Origin: Acetilactobacillus jinshanensis_A
Lineage (GTDB): Bacteria > Bacillota > Bacilli > Lactobacillales > Lactobacillaceae
Length of the DNA stretch: 64,000 bases
NCBI GenBank assembly: GCA_043289735.1
Contig: CP171343.1
Coordinates: 372,001 to 436,000, forward strand
Reading direction: 5' to 3'
The stretch's first letter is position 1, and every line of letters begins with the position of its first letter. The notes under the pieces are model-generated. The model was given only the letters and a program-made list of their open reading frames with translations. It did not search any database and had not been told where the DNA came from. The position numbers and the translations under genes were made by a program. Positions 29,215 to 37,806 of the stretch are shown here, piece after piece.

Positions 29215-30471
29215 ATGAATTATTCGCAAAAAGCGTTAATGGAATTTCATCACCAAAAATTAAAGGGTTTTAAAGCTAATTATATTTTGGCTTTGCATCA
29301 TGACAGTGATGATGATCTTTACGCTTTAGCTTCGCAACTATATAACGTTGGCTTTTCGGTTCAAGCTAAACGGATTTTTTTAAAATTATTAAAGAAGTAT
29401 CCCAACGAAGATGAATTAAAGAGTGATTTAGCCGAAATTGCGATTGATGACGGGCAAGATAATAAAGCCTTAAATTATTTAAGTCAGGTTAAACCCGGTT
29501 CACCTGATTATGTTCAGTCGTTAATGGTGGCTGCTGATCTTTATCAGACCCAGGGATTACTAGGGGTTAGTTTACAAAAGTTGTTGACCGCTAAAAAAAT
29601 TGCTCCGCATGAAGACGTTTTAACGTTTGCGTTAGCTGAACTGTACTTTACGATGCGTCGTTATAACGATGCGATTCCGTTATATCTGCACATGATTAAA
29701 AAGGGGATCCCGGAATACGCCGAAGTTAATTTAGTTGAACGGATCGGGGTTGCCTACGCTAATGCGGGAATGTTTAATCACGCTATCGGTTACTTAAAGC
29801 AAATCGACCTTAAGCATTCGTCTCCTGATACTCAGTTTGAAACAGCTTTTACCTATCTTCAGTTAAATGATTATGAAAAAGCTGCACAGGGCTTTAAGCA
29901 GCTGCATCAACGAGACGATCAATACGCAACACTTTATCCTTACTGGGGTGATACGTTAACCCATCTTCATCTTAATAAGGAGGCCCTTAAAATTTATCAG
30001 GAAGGTCTTCGGGTGGATCAATATAACGAAAAGCTGTGGGCTAAAGCCGGTGACGCGGCGATTCGTGAAGAAAAGCCCAAGTTAGCTGAAAAATATTATC
30101 TAAAGGGTCATCATATTGCTCCGGATAATTTAATTATCGCCGTTAAGTATTCTAATCTACTGGTTCAAGCCCGTCGGTATCATGAGAACGTTAAGTTTCT
30201 GGCAGATTACGTAAAAGATGATAATTTAGATCCGCGTTTACTCTGGAATTTAGCAACGTCATATCGTAATCTGCATGACTTTAAGAACGCCAGCGGATAT
30301 TATCATCATGCTGAATCATACTTTGCTGACGTACCGAGTTTTTTGAAAGAAGCGGGCTTATTTTATCGTGAAGCTGGAAAAATGAAAGAATCAGACCGGC
30401 TTTTGAAGCTATACGTTAAACAAGTTCCGAATGATATTGAGATGCAGAATCTGTTAGATGAGGATCAATAA
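29215..30471 (+). CDS. Tetratricopeptide repeat protein
   Basis: Cytoplasmic scaffold-like protein of 418 residues composed of tandem TPR helices along its full length, for example PEYAEVNLVERIGVAYANAG and TQFETAFTYLQLNDYEKAAQ. No enzymatic motif is present. The ATG follows AAGGAGC. A TPR protein lies at this position (der-[hup]-TPR-cca) in many lactobacilli; its partner is not known. The gene is intact. Confidence 0.88.
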   Translation: MNYSQKALMEFHHQKLKGFKANYILALHHDSDDDLYALASQLYNVGFSVQAKRIFLKLLKKYPNEDELKSDLAEIAIDDGQDNKALNYLSQVKPGSPDYVQSLMVAADLYQTQGLLGVSLQKLLTAKKIAPHEDVLTFALAELYFTMRRYNDAIPLYLHMIKKGIPEYAEVNLVERIGVAYANAGMFNHAIGYLKQIDLKHSSPDTQFETAFTYLQLNDYEKAAQGFKQLHQRDDQYATLYPYWGDTLTHLHLNKEALKIYQEGLRVDQYNEKLWAKAGDAAIREEKPKLAEKYYLKGHHIAPDNLIIAVKYSNLLVQARRYHENVKFLADYVKDDNLDPRLLWNLATSYRNLHDFKNASGYYHHAESYFADVPSFLKEAGLFYREAGKMKESDRLLKLYVKQVPNDIEMQNLLDEDQ

Positions 30472-30537
30472 TAACTAGCCAAAATAATCGATTTCCACTA
30501 GAATTAAATTAGATTGAATCTTAGGCAGGATGATGAA

Positions 30538-31677
30538 ATGCGATTAACTAATTTACCAGTTGAATTTAAAAAGGCCCGGCCGGTACTTCAACGAGTTGAA
30601 CGAGCGGGATATCAAGCCTATTTTGTGGGCGGCAGCGTTCGGGACACGATTATCGGGGTTCCGATTCACGATGTTGATATTACCTCCAGCGCTTATCCGC
30701 AGGAGATTAAAAAATTATTTCCGCGAACGGTAGATACGGGGATTAAACACGGTACCGTAATGGTTCTGTATCACGGTAACGGTTATGAAATCACCACCTT
30801 TCGAACCGAATCGGGTTATCAGGATTATCGTCGACCCGATCACGTTACGTTTGTAAGGTCTTTGCCTAAGGATTTAAAGCGGCGTGATTTTACGATTAAC
30901 GCTTTGGCGATGCGTGAAAACGGTGAAGTTACCGATTTATTCGATGGCCTAGGCGATATTAAACGAAAGGTCATTAAAGCCGTGGGCGATCCGAACCGGC
31001 GTTTTCACGAAGATGCGCTACGGATGATGCGAGCGGTTCGGTTCGCTAGTAAATTAGACTTTCGGATTGAGCCTAAAACTTTAGCGGCCATTAAAAAATA
31101 CAGCTTTTTGTTAACTAAAATTGCGGTCGAACGGGTTCATTCCGAATTCGTCAAAATGATGATGGGGATGAAGCCTCGAATGGGCCTCAATTATATGATC
31201 GAAACGAATCTTTATCGTTACGTTCCGGGCTTTAAAAATCATCTAGACGCCTTAAAGCGAATTAGTGCGATTCCTAATTTAACTTTAAGCAACGAGGCTC
31301 AGGTCTGGTCTTTGATCAGCTATGAATTTGGCTTAAACCGTCATCAGATCAATCGTCTGTTGAAGAAGTGGAAGTCCGCCGATAAGATTATCGACGATAC
31401 CGTCATTATTACTCGAACTTTAAGTGCTATTCATGACCGTAAATTAACCCCGTTCTTAATTTATCAAGCCGGATTACTCGACTTTTGGATGCCAATCATC
31501 TGGCAACTTTATTGGGGTTTGGTGATCAACGGTGGAATCTTAATTAAGCAGCGGGTCTTAGCACCCGGCCCTAAATTAGGAAAGGTTATTAATCAATTGG
31601 AATTAATGGTGATCAACCGCCAAATTCCCAATCAGGACTCTGCATTGTTAACCGCAGCTAAGAAATTATCCAAGTAA
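30538..31677 (+). CDS. cca: CCA tRNA nucleotidyltransferase
   Basis: Adds or repairs the 3' CCA end of tRNA. I use ATG 30538, which has CAGGATG upstream, rather than TTG 30514. This gives 379 residues. The class II nucleotidyltransferase signature YFVGGSVRDTIIG with DVDIT lies around residues 24-45, and KRRDFTINALAM with the DLFDG motif around 112-135. Helical body and tail domains complete the protein. It should be active. It fits an organism whose tRNA genes may not all encode CCA. Confidence 0.94.
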   Translation: MRLTNLPVEFKKARPVLQRVERAGYQAYFVGGSVRDTIIGVPIHDVDITSSAYPQEIKKLFPRTVDTGIKHGTVMVLYHGNGYEITTFRTESGYQDYRRPDHVTFVRSLPKDLKRRDFTINALAMRENGEVTDLFDGLGDIKRKVIKAVGDPNRRFHEDALRMMRAVRFASKLDFRIEPKTLAAIKKYSFLLTKIAVERVHSEFVKMMMGMKPRMGLNYMIETNLYRYVPGFKNHLDALKRISAIPNLTLSNEAQVWSLISYEFGLNRHQINRLLKKWKSADKIIDDTVIITRTLSAIHDRKLTPFLIYQAGLLDFWMPIIWQLYWGLVINGGILIKQRVLAPGPKLGKVINQLELMVINRQIPNQDSALLTAAKKLSK

Positions 31678-31697
31678 CGAAAGTGTGATAAATAGAA

Positions 31698-33617
31698 ATG
31701 CAAACGCTAAGAGCTGAGCATTTAAAGAAGAACTATGGCGAAAAGACCATCTTTAACGACTTAAATTTTATCGTTAAAGAACACGATCGAATCGGACTGA
31801 TCGGTGTCAACGGCAGTGGTAAAAGTTCGTTGCTCAACACGTTGTCTGGTCTAGATCATGATTCAACCGGTAAGATTATTACTTCTAAATCTTATACCAT
31901 CGGTTATTTAAAGCAGCATCCGGTGTTAAATGATGATTTAACCATTTTAGATGCCGTTTTTGCGGGTCAACAAAAGGTTTTTAAAACGATTCGTCGTTAC
32001 GAAACAATTTTAAATCGTTATTCTCATCACCCGATGGATCCTAAAGTTCAAGATCAATACGAACGAATTTCTTCCCAGATGAATAAGGAAGATGCCTGGG
32101 ATGCTGAAAATCGGGTCAAGACCATTTTGACCCAGCTTAAGGTCAAAGATATGCACCAAAAGGTCGGTACCCTATCCGGTGGTCAAAAACGACGGGTTGG
32201 TCTAGCTCAGGTCTTGATTCAGTCACCGGATCTATTATTACTGGATGAACCCACTAACCATTTAGATTTTGATTCGGTTGACTGGCTTCAAAAGTATTTA
32301 GCTCAGTATCACGGGGCATTAATCGTCGTTACCCATGATCGTTATTTCTTAGATGAAGTCGCGAATAAGATTTGGGAATTATCCTTCGGTAAAATTTATC
32401 AGTATCAGGGCAATTATCAGGATTACGTTCGTCAAAAGAACGAACGGGTTCGTCGGGCCGTTACTGGTGAACACAAGGAAGAACGGAAATATAAAAAGGA
32501 ACTGGCTTGGATGCACCACGGGGTTAAAGCTCGTGGAACTCGTCAGCAGTTTAAAATCGACCAATTCAACGAAACTAAAAAGAACGTCGGTAATCTAAAG
32601 GTGCATAAAAACGTTAATATTTCGTTAGGTCAAAAACGGCTGGGTAAAAAAGTTATTCAGCTAAAGCACGCTAATTTAACATTAGGTAGTCACCGGATTC
32701 TACATGACTTTAATCTATTAGTTCAAGGTGGTCAGCGAATCGGAATTAGTGGCCAAAACGGAGCTGGTAAAACCAGTCTCTTAAACGTGATTGCTAAAAA
32801 ATTACCGCTGGATTCTGGTCAGGTGATTATCGGCCCGACCGTAAAAATTGGTTATTACACCCAACAGACCGAACCGATTCCGGGCGATAAACGGATTATT
32901 AACTATCTAAATGAAGTCGGCCATAGTGTTACCGATAAAGATGGTAACCAAATTAGCGTATCAGAATTATTAGAACAGTTTCTGTTCCCGCGTTTTATGC
33001 ACGGAACTTTAATTCGTAAACTATCCGGTGGTGAAAAGCGTCGTTTATATCTATTAAAGTTATTGATGCAGGAACCTAACGTTCTATTGCTAGATGAACC
33101 CACGAATGATCTGGACATTAGTACGTTAACCGTTTTAGAAAATTATATTAAGCACTTTAACGGGACCGTAATTACGGTATCACATGATCGTTACTTCTTG
33201 GATCACGTTGCTAACCGAATTTTGATTTTTGACGGTAACGGAGTCATTGAACATCACGTCGGTAAATTCACAACGATTCTGGCTAAGCGAAAGAAAAAAG
33301 CCCGGAAAGCGAAATTTGCTAATCATAAGGCTCATCTTCAGGCTAAGAAAGTTAATAATCAGGAAAAGCAAGCTCAGTCTAAGCCTAAACAGCATCGTCA
33401 TATAACCTATGCCCAAAAGATTGAATATCATAAATTAGGTAAACAGATTGAACAGATTGATAAAAAGAAGAGTCAACTTGAAAAAGCCATGGCTAAAAAC
33501 GGTAATGATTATACAAAATTAGCTAAACTTCAGGCTCAGTTAAATAAAATCAATCAGTCTAGTGAACAAAAGATGAATAAGTGGATGCAGCTAGGTGAAT
33601 TGGCCGAAAATAATTAA
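31698..33617 (+). CDS. ABC-F family ATPase (Uup/EttA-like)
   Basis: Soluble protein of 639 residues with two ABC domains and no membrane helices, placing it among ABC-F factors that act at the ribosomal E site. Walker A motifs are GVNGSGKSS (residue about 36) and GQNGAGKTS (about 350); signatures are LSGGQKRR and LSGGEKRR; Walker B segments are LLLLDEPTNHLD and VLLLDEPTNDLD. The inter-domain linker is rich in charged residues, and a C-terminal coiled coil (about 540-635) is Lys/Gln-rich. The exact subfamily is uncertain. Confidence 0.9.
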   Translation: MQTLRAEHLKKNYGEKTIFNDLNFIVKEHDRIGLIGVNGSGKSSLLNTLSGLDHDSTGKIITSKSYTIGYLKQHPVLNDDLTILDAVFAGQQKVFKTIRRYETILNRYSHHPMDPKVQDQYERISSQMNKEDAWDAENRVKTILTQLKVKDMHQKVGTLSGGQKRRVGLAQVLIQSPDLLLLDEPTNHLDFDSVDWLQKYLAQYHGALIVVTHDRYFLDEVANKIWELSFGKIYQYQGNYQDYVRQKNERVRRAVTGEHKEERKYKKELAWMHHGVKARGTRQQFKIDQFNETKKNVGNLKVHKNVNISLGQKRLGKKVIQLKHANLTLGSHRILHDFNLLVQGGQRIGISGQNGAGKTSLLNVIAKKLPLDSGQVIIGPTVKIGYYTQQTEPIPGDKRIINYLNEVGHSVTDKDGNQISVSELLEQFLFPRFMHGTLIRKLSGGEKRRLYLLKLLMQEPNVLLLDEPTNDLDISTLTVLENYIKHFNGTVITVSHDRYFLDHVANRILIFDGNGVIEHHVGKFTTILAKRKKKARKAKFANHKAHLQAKKVNNQEKQAQSKPKQHRHITYAQKIEYHKLGKQIEQIDKKKSQLEKAMAKNGNDYTKLAKLQAQLNKINQSSEQKMNKWMQLGELAENN

Positions 33618-33631
33618 AGGGGATTTCGCGA

Positions 33632-34600
33632 ATGTCAGATCAAATCAATCCTAACGAAGAACAATATTTAAAATTAGCAAGCTATGTTTTACATCATGGC
33701 CATAAAAAAGCCGATCGTACCGGAACGGGAACCATTAGTACTTTTGGTTACCAAATGCGCTTTGACTTAAGCAAAGGTTTTCCGTTACTGACGACCAAAT
33801 TCGTTCCGTTCCGTTTGATTAAAAGTGAATTGCTCTGGTTTATTCACGGCGGTACTAACATTCGTTATCTCTTACAGCGTAATAACCATATCTGGGTCGA
33901 ATGGCCGTTTAAACGTTATGTTGAATCGAACGCCTATCAAGGTCCCGATATGACTGATTTTGAATCCCGCCGTTTAAAGGATCCCGATTTTAAAAAAGTT
34001 TATCTGCACCAGAAGCATTTGTTCTGCAAGCGAATCCTAGACGATAAACAGTTTGCTAAGAAATGGGGGACTTTAGGCAACGTCTACGGTGCCCAGTGGC
34101 GTCATTGGCAAAAACGGAACGGCGGCCAGATTGATCAATTAAAATGGGTCATTAATAAAGTTCGCAAGACGCCGTTTTCGCGCCGAATGGTCGTAAGCGC
34201 CTGGAATCCCGAAGACGTTCCCAGTATGGCTTTACCGCCTTGTCATACGTTATGGCAATTATACGTTAACGACGGAAAATTAAGCTGTCAGTTATACCAA
34301 CGAAGCGGTGATATCTTCTTAGGCGTTCCGTTTAATATTGCTAGTTACGCTTTATTAACCTCGTTAATCGCTAAAGAATGCGGCCTTAAGCCGGGTTACT
34401 TTGTTCATGACTTAGGGGATGCTCATATCTACCTAAATCATATTAAACAAATTAAGGAACAGTTAAAACGAAAGCCCTATCAGGCCCCTAGCTTATGGCT
34501 TAATCCGAAGAAGAAGAGTATTTTTGATTACGATATGGACGATATTAAAGTTCATAATTATCATCATCGCTTCTCAATCAAAGCACCGGTCGCAATTTAA
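33632..34600 (+). CDS. thyA: Thymidylate synthase
   Basis: Methylates dUMP to dTMP using methylene-tetrahydrofolate. It has 322 residues, with the 50-residue insertion typical of lactobacillus ThyA. The catalytic cysteine is in ALPPCHTLWQLY (about residue 207), the dUMP-binding RSGDIFLGVPFNIASY follows, and RRMVVSAWNPEDV supplies conserved arginines. The ATG has AAAGGGG upstream. It is transcribed with dfrA, 24 bases downstream. Confidence 0.96.
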   Translation: MSDQINPNEEQYLKLASYVLHHGHKKADRTGTGTISTFGYQMRFDLSKGFPLLTTKFVPFRLIKSELLWFIHGGTNIRYLLQRNNHIWVEWPFKRYVESNAYQGPDMTDFESRRLKDPDFKKVYLHQKHLFCKRILDDKQFAKKWGTLGNVYGAQWRHWQKRNGGQIDQLKWVINKVRKTPFSRRMVVSAWNPEDVPSMALPPCHTLWQLYVNDGKLSCQLYQRSGDIFLGVPFNIASYALLTSLIAKECGLKPGYFVHDLGDAHIYLNHIKQIKEQLKRKPYQAPSLWLNPKKKSIFDYDMDDIKVHNYHHRFSIKAPVAI

Positions 34601-34624
34601 TCGAAATACGAAAGGAAAATTTGA

Positions 34625-35116
34625 ATGTTAACTTACGTTTGGGCTCAAGATCGAAAAGGAACCATCGGTAAAAACGGTGCATTACCATGGCATTTACCAG
34701 CTGATATGCATCATTTTCAAGAGGTGACCGTTAACCACAGTATGTTAGCGGGCCGAAAGACGTTTGAAAGCTTTGGCCGACCGTTACCGCGTCGTAAGAA
34801 CATGGTCTTAACCAGCCATCCCAAAACTGATTTTCCGGATAACGTTAAGGTCTTTAATACCCCGAATAGTTTCTTAAAGTATGCTGACGCCCATCCGAAT
34901 GATCAAATTCGAATCGTAGGCGGTGCCCAGATTTTTAAGATTTTTTTGCCTTACGTTGATTTTCTGTGCCGAACCGTAATTGACGGCACTTTTAACGGCG
35001 ACACCAAAATGCCGGCCATTGATTATAAGAAGTTTAAATTGATTAAAACGGTCAAAGGTCATTCAGATAAAAAGAACCAGTATGCCTACCGTTTTGAAAC
35101 CTATCGTCGAATTTAA
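34625..35116 (+). CDS. dfrA: Dihydrofolate reductase
   Basis: Regenerates tetrahydrofolate after the thymidylate synthase reaction. It has 163 residues. The N-terminal motif WAQDRKGTIGKNGALPWHLPADM contains the catalytic acidic residue, and MLAGRKTFESFGRPLP and RIVGGAQIFKIF are the NADPH-binding segments. The GAAAGGAAAA site precedes the ATG. Pairing with thyA is the usual folate-cycle operon. Confidence 0.95.
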   Translation: MLTYVWAQDRKGTIGKNGALPWHLPADMHHFQEVTVNHSMLAGRKTFESFGRPLPRRKNMVLTSHPKTDFPDNVKVFNTPNSFLKYADAHPNDQIRIVGGAQIFKIFLPYVDFLCRTVIDGTFNGDTKMPAIDYKKFKLIKTVKGHSDKKNQYAYRFETYRRI

Positions 35117-35139
35117 TAAAAGTTAGAAAAAGGTGAATC

Positions 35140-35382
35140 ATGTTACGTCGAAATGAACCTCAAGAAAGTTTTTATCAATATTTAATGTCCCGCCGAAATC
35201 AAAAGGCCGTTGCTGATCCGATTGCTAATTTCGCCAATAACGCTTTTTATGACGAGTCATTCCCTAAGCAGTCTAAAAATTATAACCAAGTTTCTAAATA
35301 TTTAGAAGAATTTGGAAGTTATTTACCTAACATGACCATCTTTGATAAAGCTTGGCAGCAGTATCTCGATAACGTTCATTAA
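35140..35382 (+). CDS. YozE/SAM-like domain protein
   Basis: An 80-residue protein of the YozE (DUF1250) family, a small helical fold of unknown function. Family-like residues are SFYQYLMSRR near the N-terminus, FANNAFYDESFPKQSKNY and the C-terminal YLPNMTIFDKAWQQYL. The gene commonly lies between dfrA and rbgA in Lactobacillales. The ATG follows AAAAAGGTG. Confidence 0.85.
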   Translation: MLRRNEPQESFYQYLMSRRNQKAVADPIANFANNAFYDESFPKQSKNYNQVSKYLEEFGSYLPNMTIFDKAWQQYLDNVH

Positions 35383-35400
35383 GGTAAAGAGGTGAATTAA

Positions 35401-36227
35401 ATGCCCGTTAATATCCAGTGGTTTCCGGGTCATATGGCCAAAGCTTTAAAACAATTTAAAGCTAACTTGCCGAAGGTCGACATTATTTTTGAATTGGTCG
35501 ATGCCCGTTGTCCTTACAGTTCGATTAATCCGGAAATTAAGAAAATCGGTAAAAATAAACCGCATTTATTAATTTTAACGAAGTCTGATTTGGCTAATCC
35601 CAAGATGACCCAGCGATGGTTGCATTATTTCCGTCATCATGGTTATTTTGCCATTTCGATCGATAGTAAACAACACGTCAAATCTGGTAAAATCGCTAAC
35701 ATCGCCGTCAGCAAGGAATCCGTAATAATAACGTCAAGGCGATTTGTGTCGGGGTCCCGAACGTCGGTAAGTCAACCTTGCTAAACCAGTTAGTGCATCG
35801 GCGAGCTGCTCAGGTCGGTAATAATCCCGGAATCACTAGAGGCACGCAATGGCTGCGTTCTGGACAAGGTCTTTTGTTATTGGATACTCCCGGAATTCTA
35901 TGGCATAAGTTTCAGAATCAAACCATCGCTGATAAGATTTCGTTAGTCGGATCAGTTAAAGCCGGACAGTATTATAACGACGACGTTGCGTTATTTGCTT
36001 TGAAGTTTTTCCGAAATTATCATCCCAAACATTTGGCAAAGCGATATCGTTTGACGGATGCTGATTTTAAATTAAACGACGTTGATTTACTGTTAAAGAT
36101 CACTAAAAACGTTGGGATGCGAAATGATTATGACCGAGCTTCTTTGCGAATGATATTAGATACTCGAAAGGGTAAACTGGGTCGCTTTACTTTAGACAAC
36201 GTTAAACGGCGAAGATCTGAAGCGTGA
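35401..36227 (+). pseudogene. rbgA: Ribosome biogenesis GTPase RbgA, single frameshift
   Basis: Circularly permuted GTPase for late 50S maturation. ATG 35401 follows AGAGGTG. The N-terminus (WFPGHMAKALKQF, ELVDARCPYSS, LTKSDLA) is intact. At about 35720-35730, after VSKES, the frame is lost. One base over, the expected NNNVKAICVGVPNVGKSTLLNQ continues to 36227 with G3 LLLDTPGILW. A single missing C in a C run would explain the break. Nothing else is missing and the remaining length is about 276 residues. In B. subtilis the gene is essential, so this should be verified against reads. Confidence 0.85.
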
Positions 36228-36837
36228 TTCGATTAAAGTTATTCGTCAGTATGAACGTCAATTACATGATCAGGGCTATCAATGGATAGCCGGGGTTGAT
36301 GAAGTGGGCCGCGGTCCGTTAGCAGGCCCCGTAGTTACTTGTGCAGTGGTCTTACCAAAGGATTTTAATTTGCTTCAACTTAATGATTCGAAACGGTTAA
36401 CCCCGAAAGAACGGGAAGCTTTATATCCAAAAATTTTGGACCAAGCCCTAGATTTTAGTATTGGGATTGGTTCAAGCGATTTAATTGATAAAATTAATAT
36501 TTATCAAGCTGATTTGGTGGCGATGAAACGAGCTGTATCAATGCTAAATCCACAACCGGATTATTTAATCGTTGATGCTATGCACATTCACGTTCCGATT
36601 CCGCAATTAATGCTGTATCATGGGGATGCTAAAAGCGTTTCGGTGGGTGCCGCTAGTATCATCGCTAAGGTCTACCGAGATCATTTAATGACCAAATACG
36701 GCTACTTATATCCGCAATATGATTTTAAGCATAACGCTGGTTACGGGACTCAGGAACATTTAATGGCTTTAAAGAAATATGGTGTCACGCCGCTTCATCG
36801 GCGAACGTTTAACCCCGTTCCTAAATTTTTAAAATAA
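36217..36837 (+). pseudogene. rnhB: Ribonuclease HII, N-terminus damaged
   Basis: Cleaves RNA in DNA hybrids, including single ribonucleotides. Catalytic residues are in GVDEVGRGPLAGP (Asp and Glu codons at 36298-36303), VDAMHI and AKVYRDH. The first canonical start in frame (GTG 36304) lies after these two acidic residues and would give an inactive protein. Upstream the frame is open to a TAG at 36193 but contains only a CTG (36217) as a weak candidate. The long N-terminal region usual in Lactobacillales is reduced to about 25 residues. Either a non-canonical start is used or the gene is dead. Confidence 0.65.
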
Positions 36838-36880
36838 TTTTTAATAAATTTTCGTAAATAACTTTAGAGGAGACTTTAAA

Positions 36881-37763
36881 GTGAATTTACGAAATTTTTT
36901 GTTTAAATTAAGGTTATGTCGAGGAATCGGGCCACATGGTGAGCATAACGTTTATTTAAAAATTGATTTTATGCTAAAATATCATTAAAATTGCTAAAAT
37001 ATCAGCTCGGTTTCAAGCGACGTTTAAAAAGGATTATCAAAGCCCCAATTTACGATTACGAATGAAACGAAACCGAAGAGAAAAATGGATTTGTATTTTG
37101 GACTCGATTTATCCGCAGCGATTGAGGGAAGCGAATTGTCCGCCCAACGTTATTTTTTATCGGGGCCAAATTGAACTATTGCAGACCCGTTGCTTAGGGG
37201 TTGTCGGCGCTCGTAAAAACAGTCAGTATTCAATTGAAGCCATGGGTAAAATTTTACCGCCGGTGGTCAAAAAAGGGATTACGATTGTTGCGGGTTTAGC
37301 GGAAGGCGTTGATAGTTTAGGTCATCAATGCGCGATTGCTAACCAAGGTAAAACCATTGCCGTAATTGGAACGGGACTTGATCAAGTTTACCCCCGTTTT
37401 CATCATGATCTGCAGAAATATATTGAAACCCATCAATTATTATTGACCGAGTATCCGTTAGGGACTCCGCCGCTCGGCTATAATTTTCCGACCCGAAACC
37501 GAATTATTGCCGGATTAGTTGAGACGATTATGATCGTGGAAGCGAAACAACGTTCCGGAAGTTTAATCACCGCTAATTTAGCGTTAGATGACAACCGGAA
37601 CGTGACGGCGATTCCGGGATCGATTACGAGTCCGTTGTCGAACGGGTGCAATGAATTAATTCAGGAAGGCGCTAAACCAATCTGCTGTGCTAAAGATATA
37701 TTAGAAGAGTTCTCTGATTTGACAAAGTCCGATTATTTGCCCTATTATGTTGACCGATATTAA
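36881..37763 (+). pseudogene. dprA: DNA processing protein DprA, N-terminal frameshift
   Basis: DprA loads RecA on incoming single-stranded DNA during transformation. GTG 36881 with AGAGGAGA opens MNLRNFLFKLRLCRGIG, then the frame stops at about 36989. The Rossmann-fold core is intact from about 36990 in a second frame: VIFYRGQ, CLGVVGARKNSQYSIEAM, IVAGLAEGVDSLGHQCAI, AVIGTGLDQVYPR and KQRSGSLITA. The break coincides with a 13-base direct repeat. Part of the N-terminal SAM-like domain is missing. Internal starts could still yield the core domain. Confidence 0.8.
36972..37004 (+). repeat. 13-base direct repeat at the dprA break
   Basis: TGCTAAAATATCA occurs at 36972-36984 and again at 36992-37004 (period 20). 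It lies exactly where the dprA frame changes, which points to a slippage or short duplication/deletion event. Confidence 0.75.
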
Positions 37764-37806
37764 TCGGAGATTTTAATCGAAATTAGATTGAAGGTCGATT
37801 TTAGTA

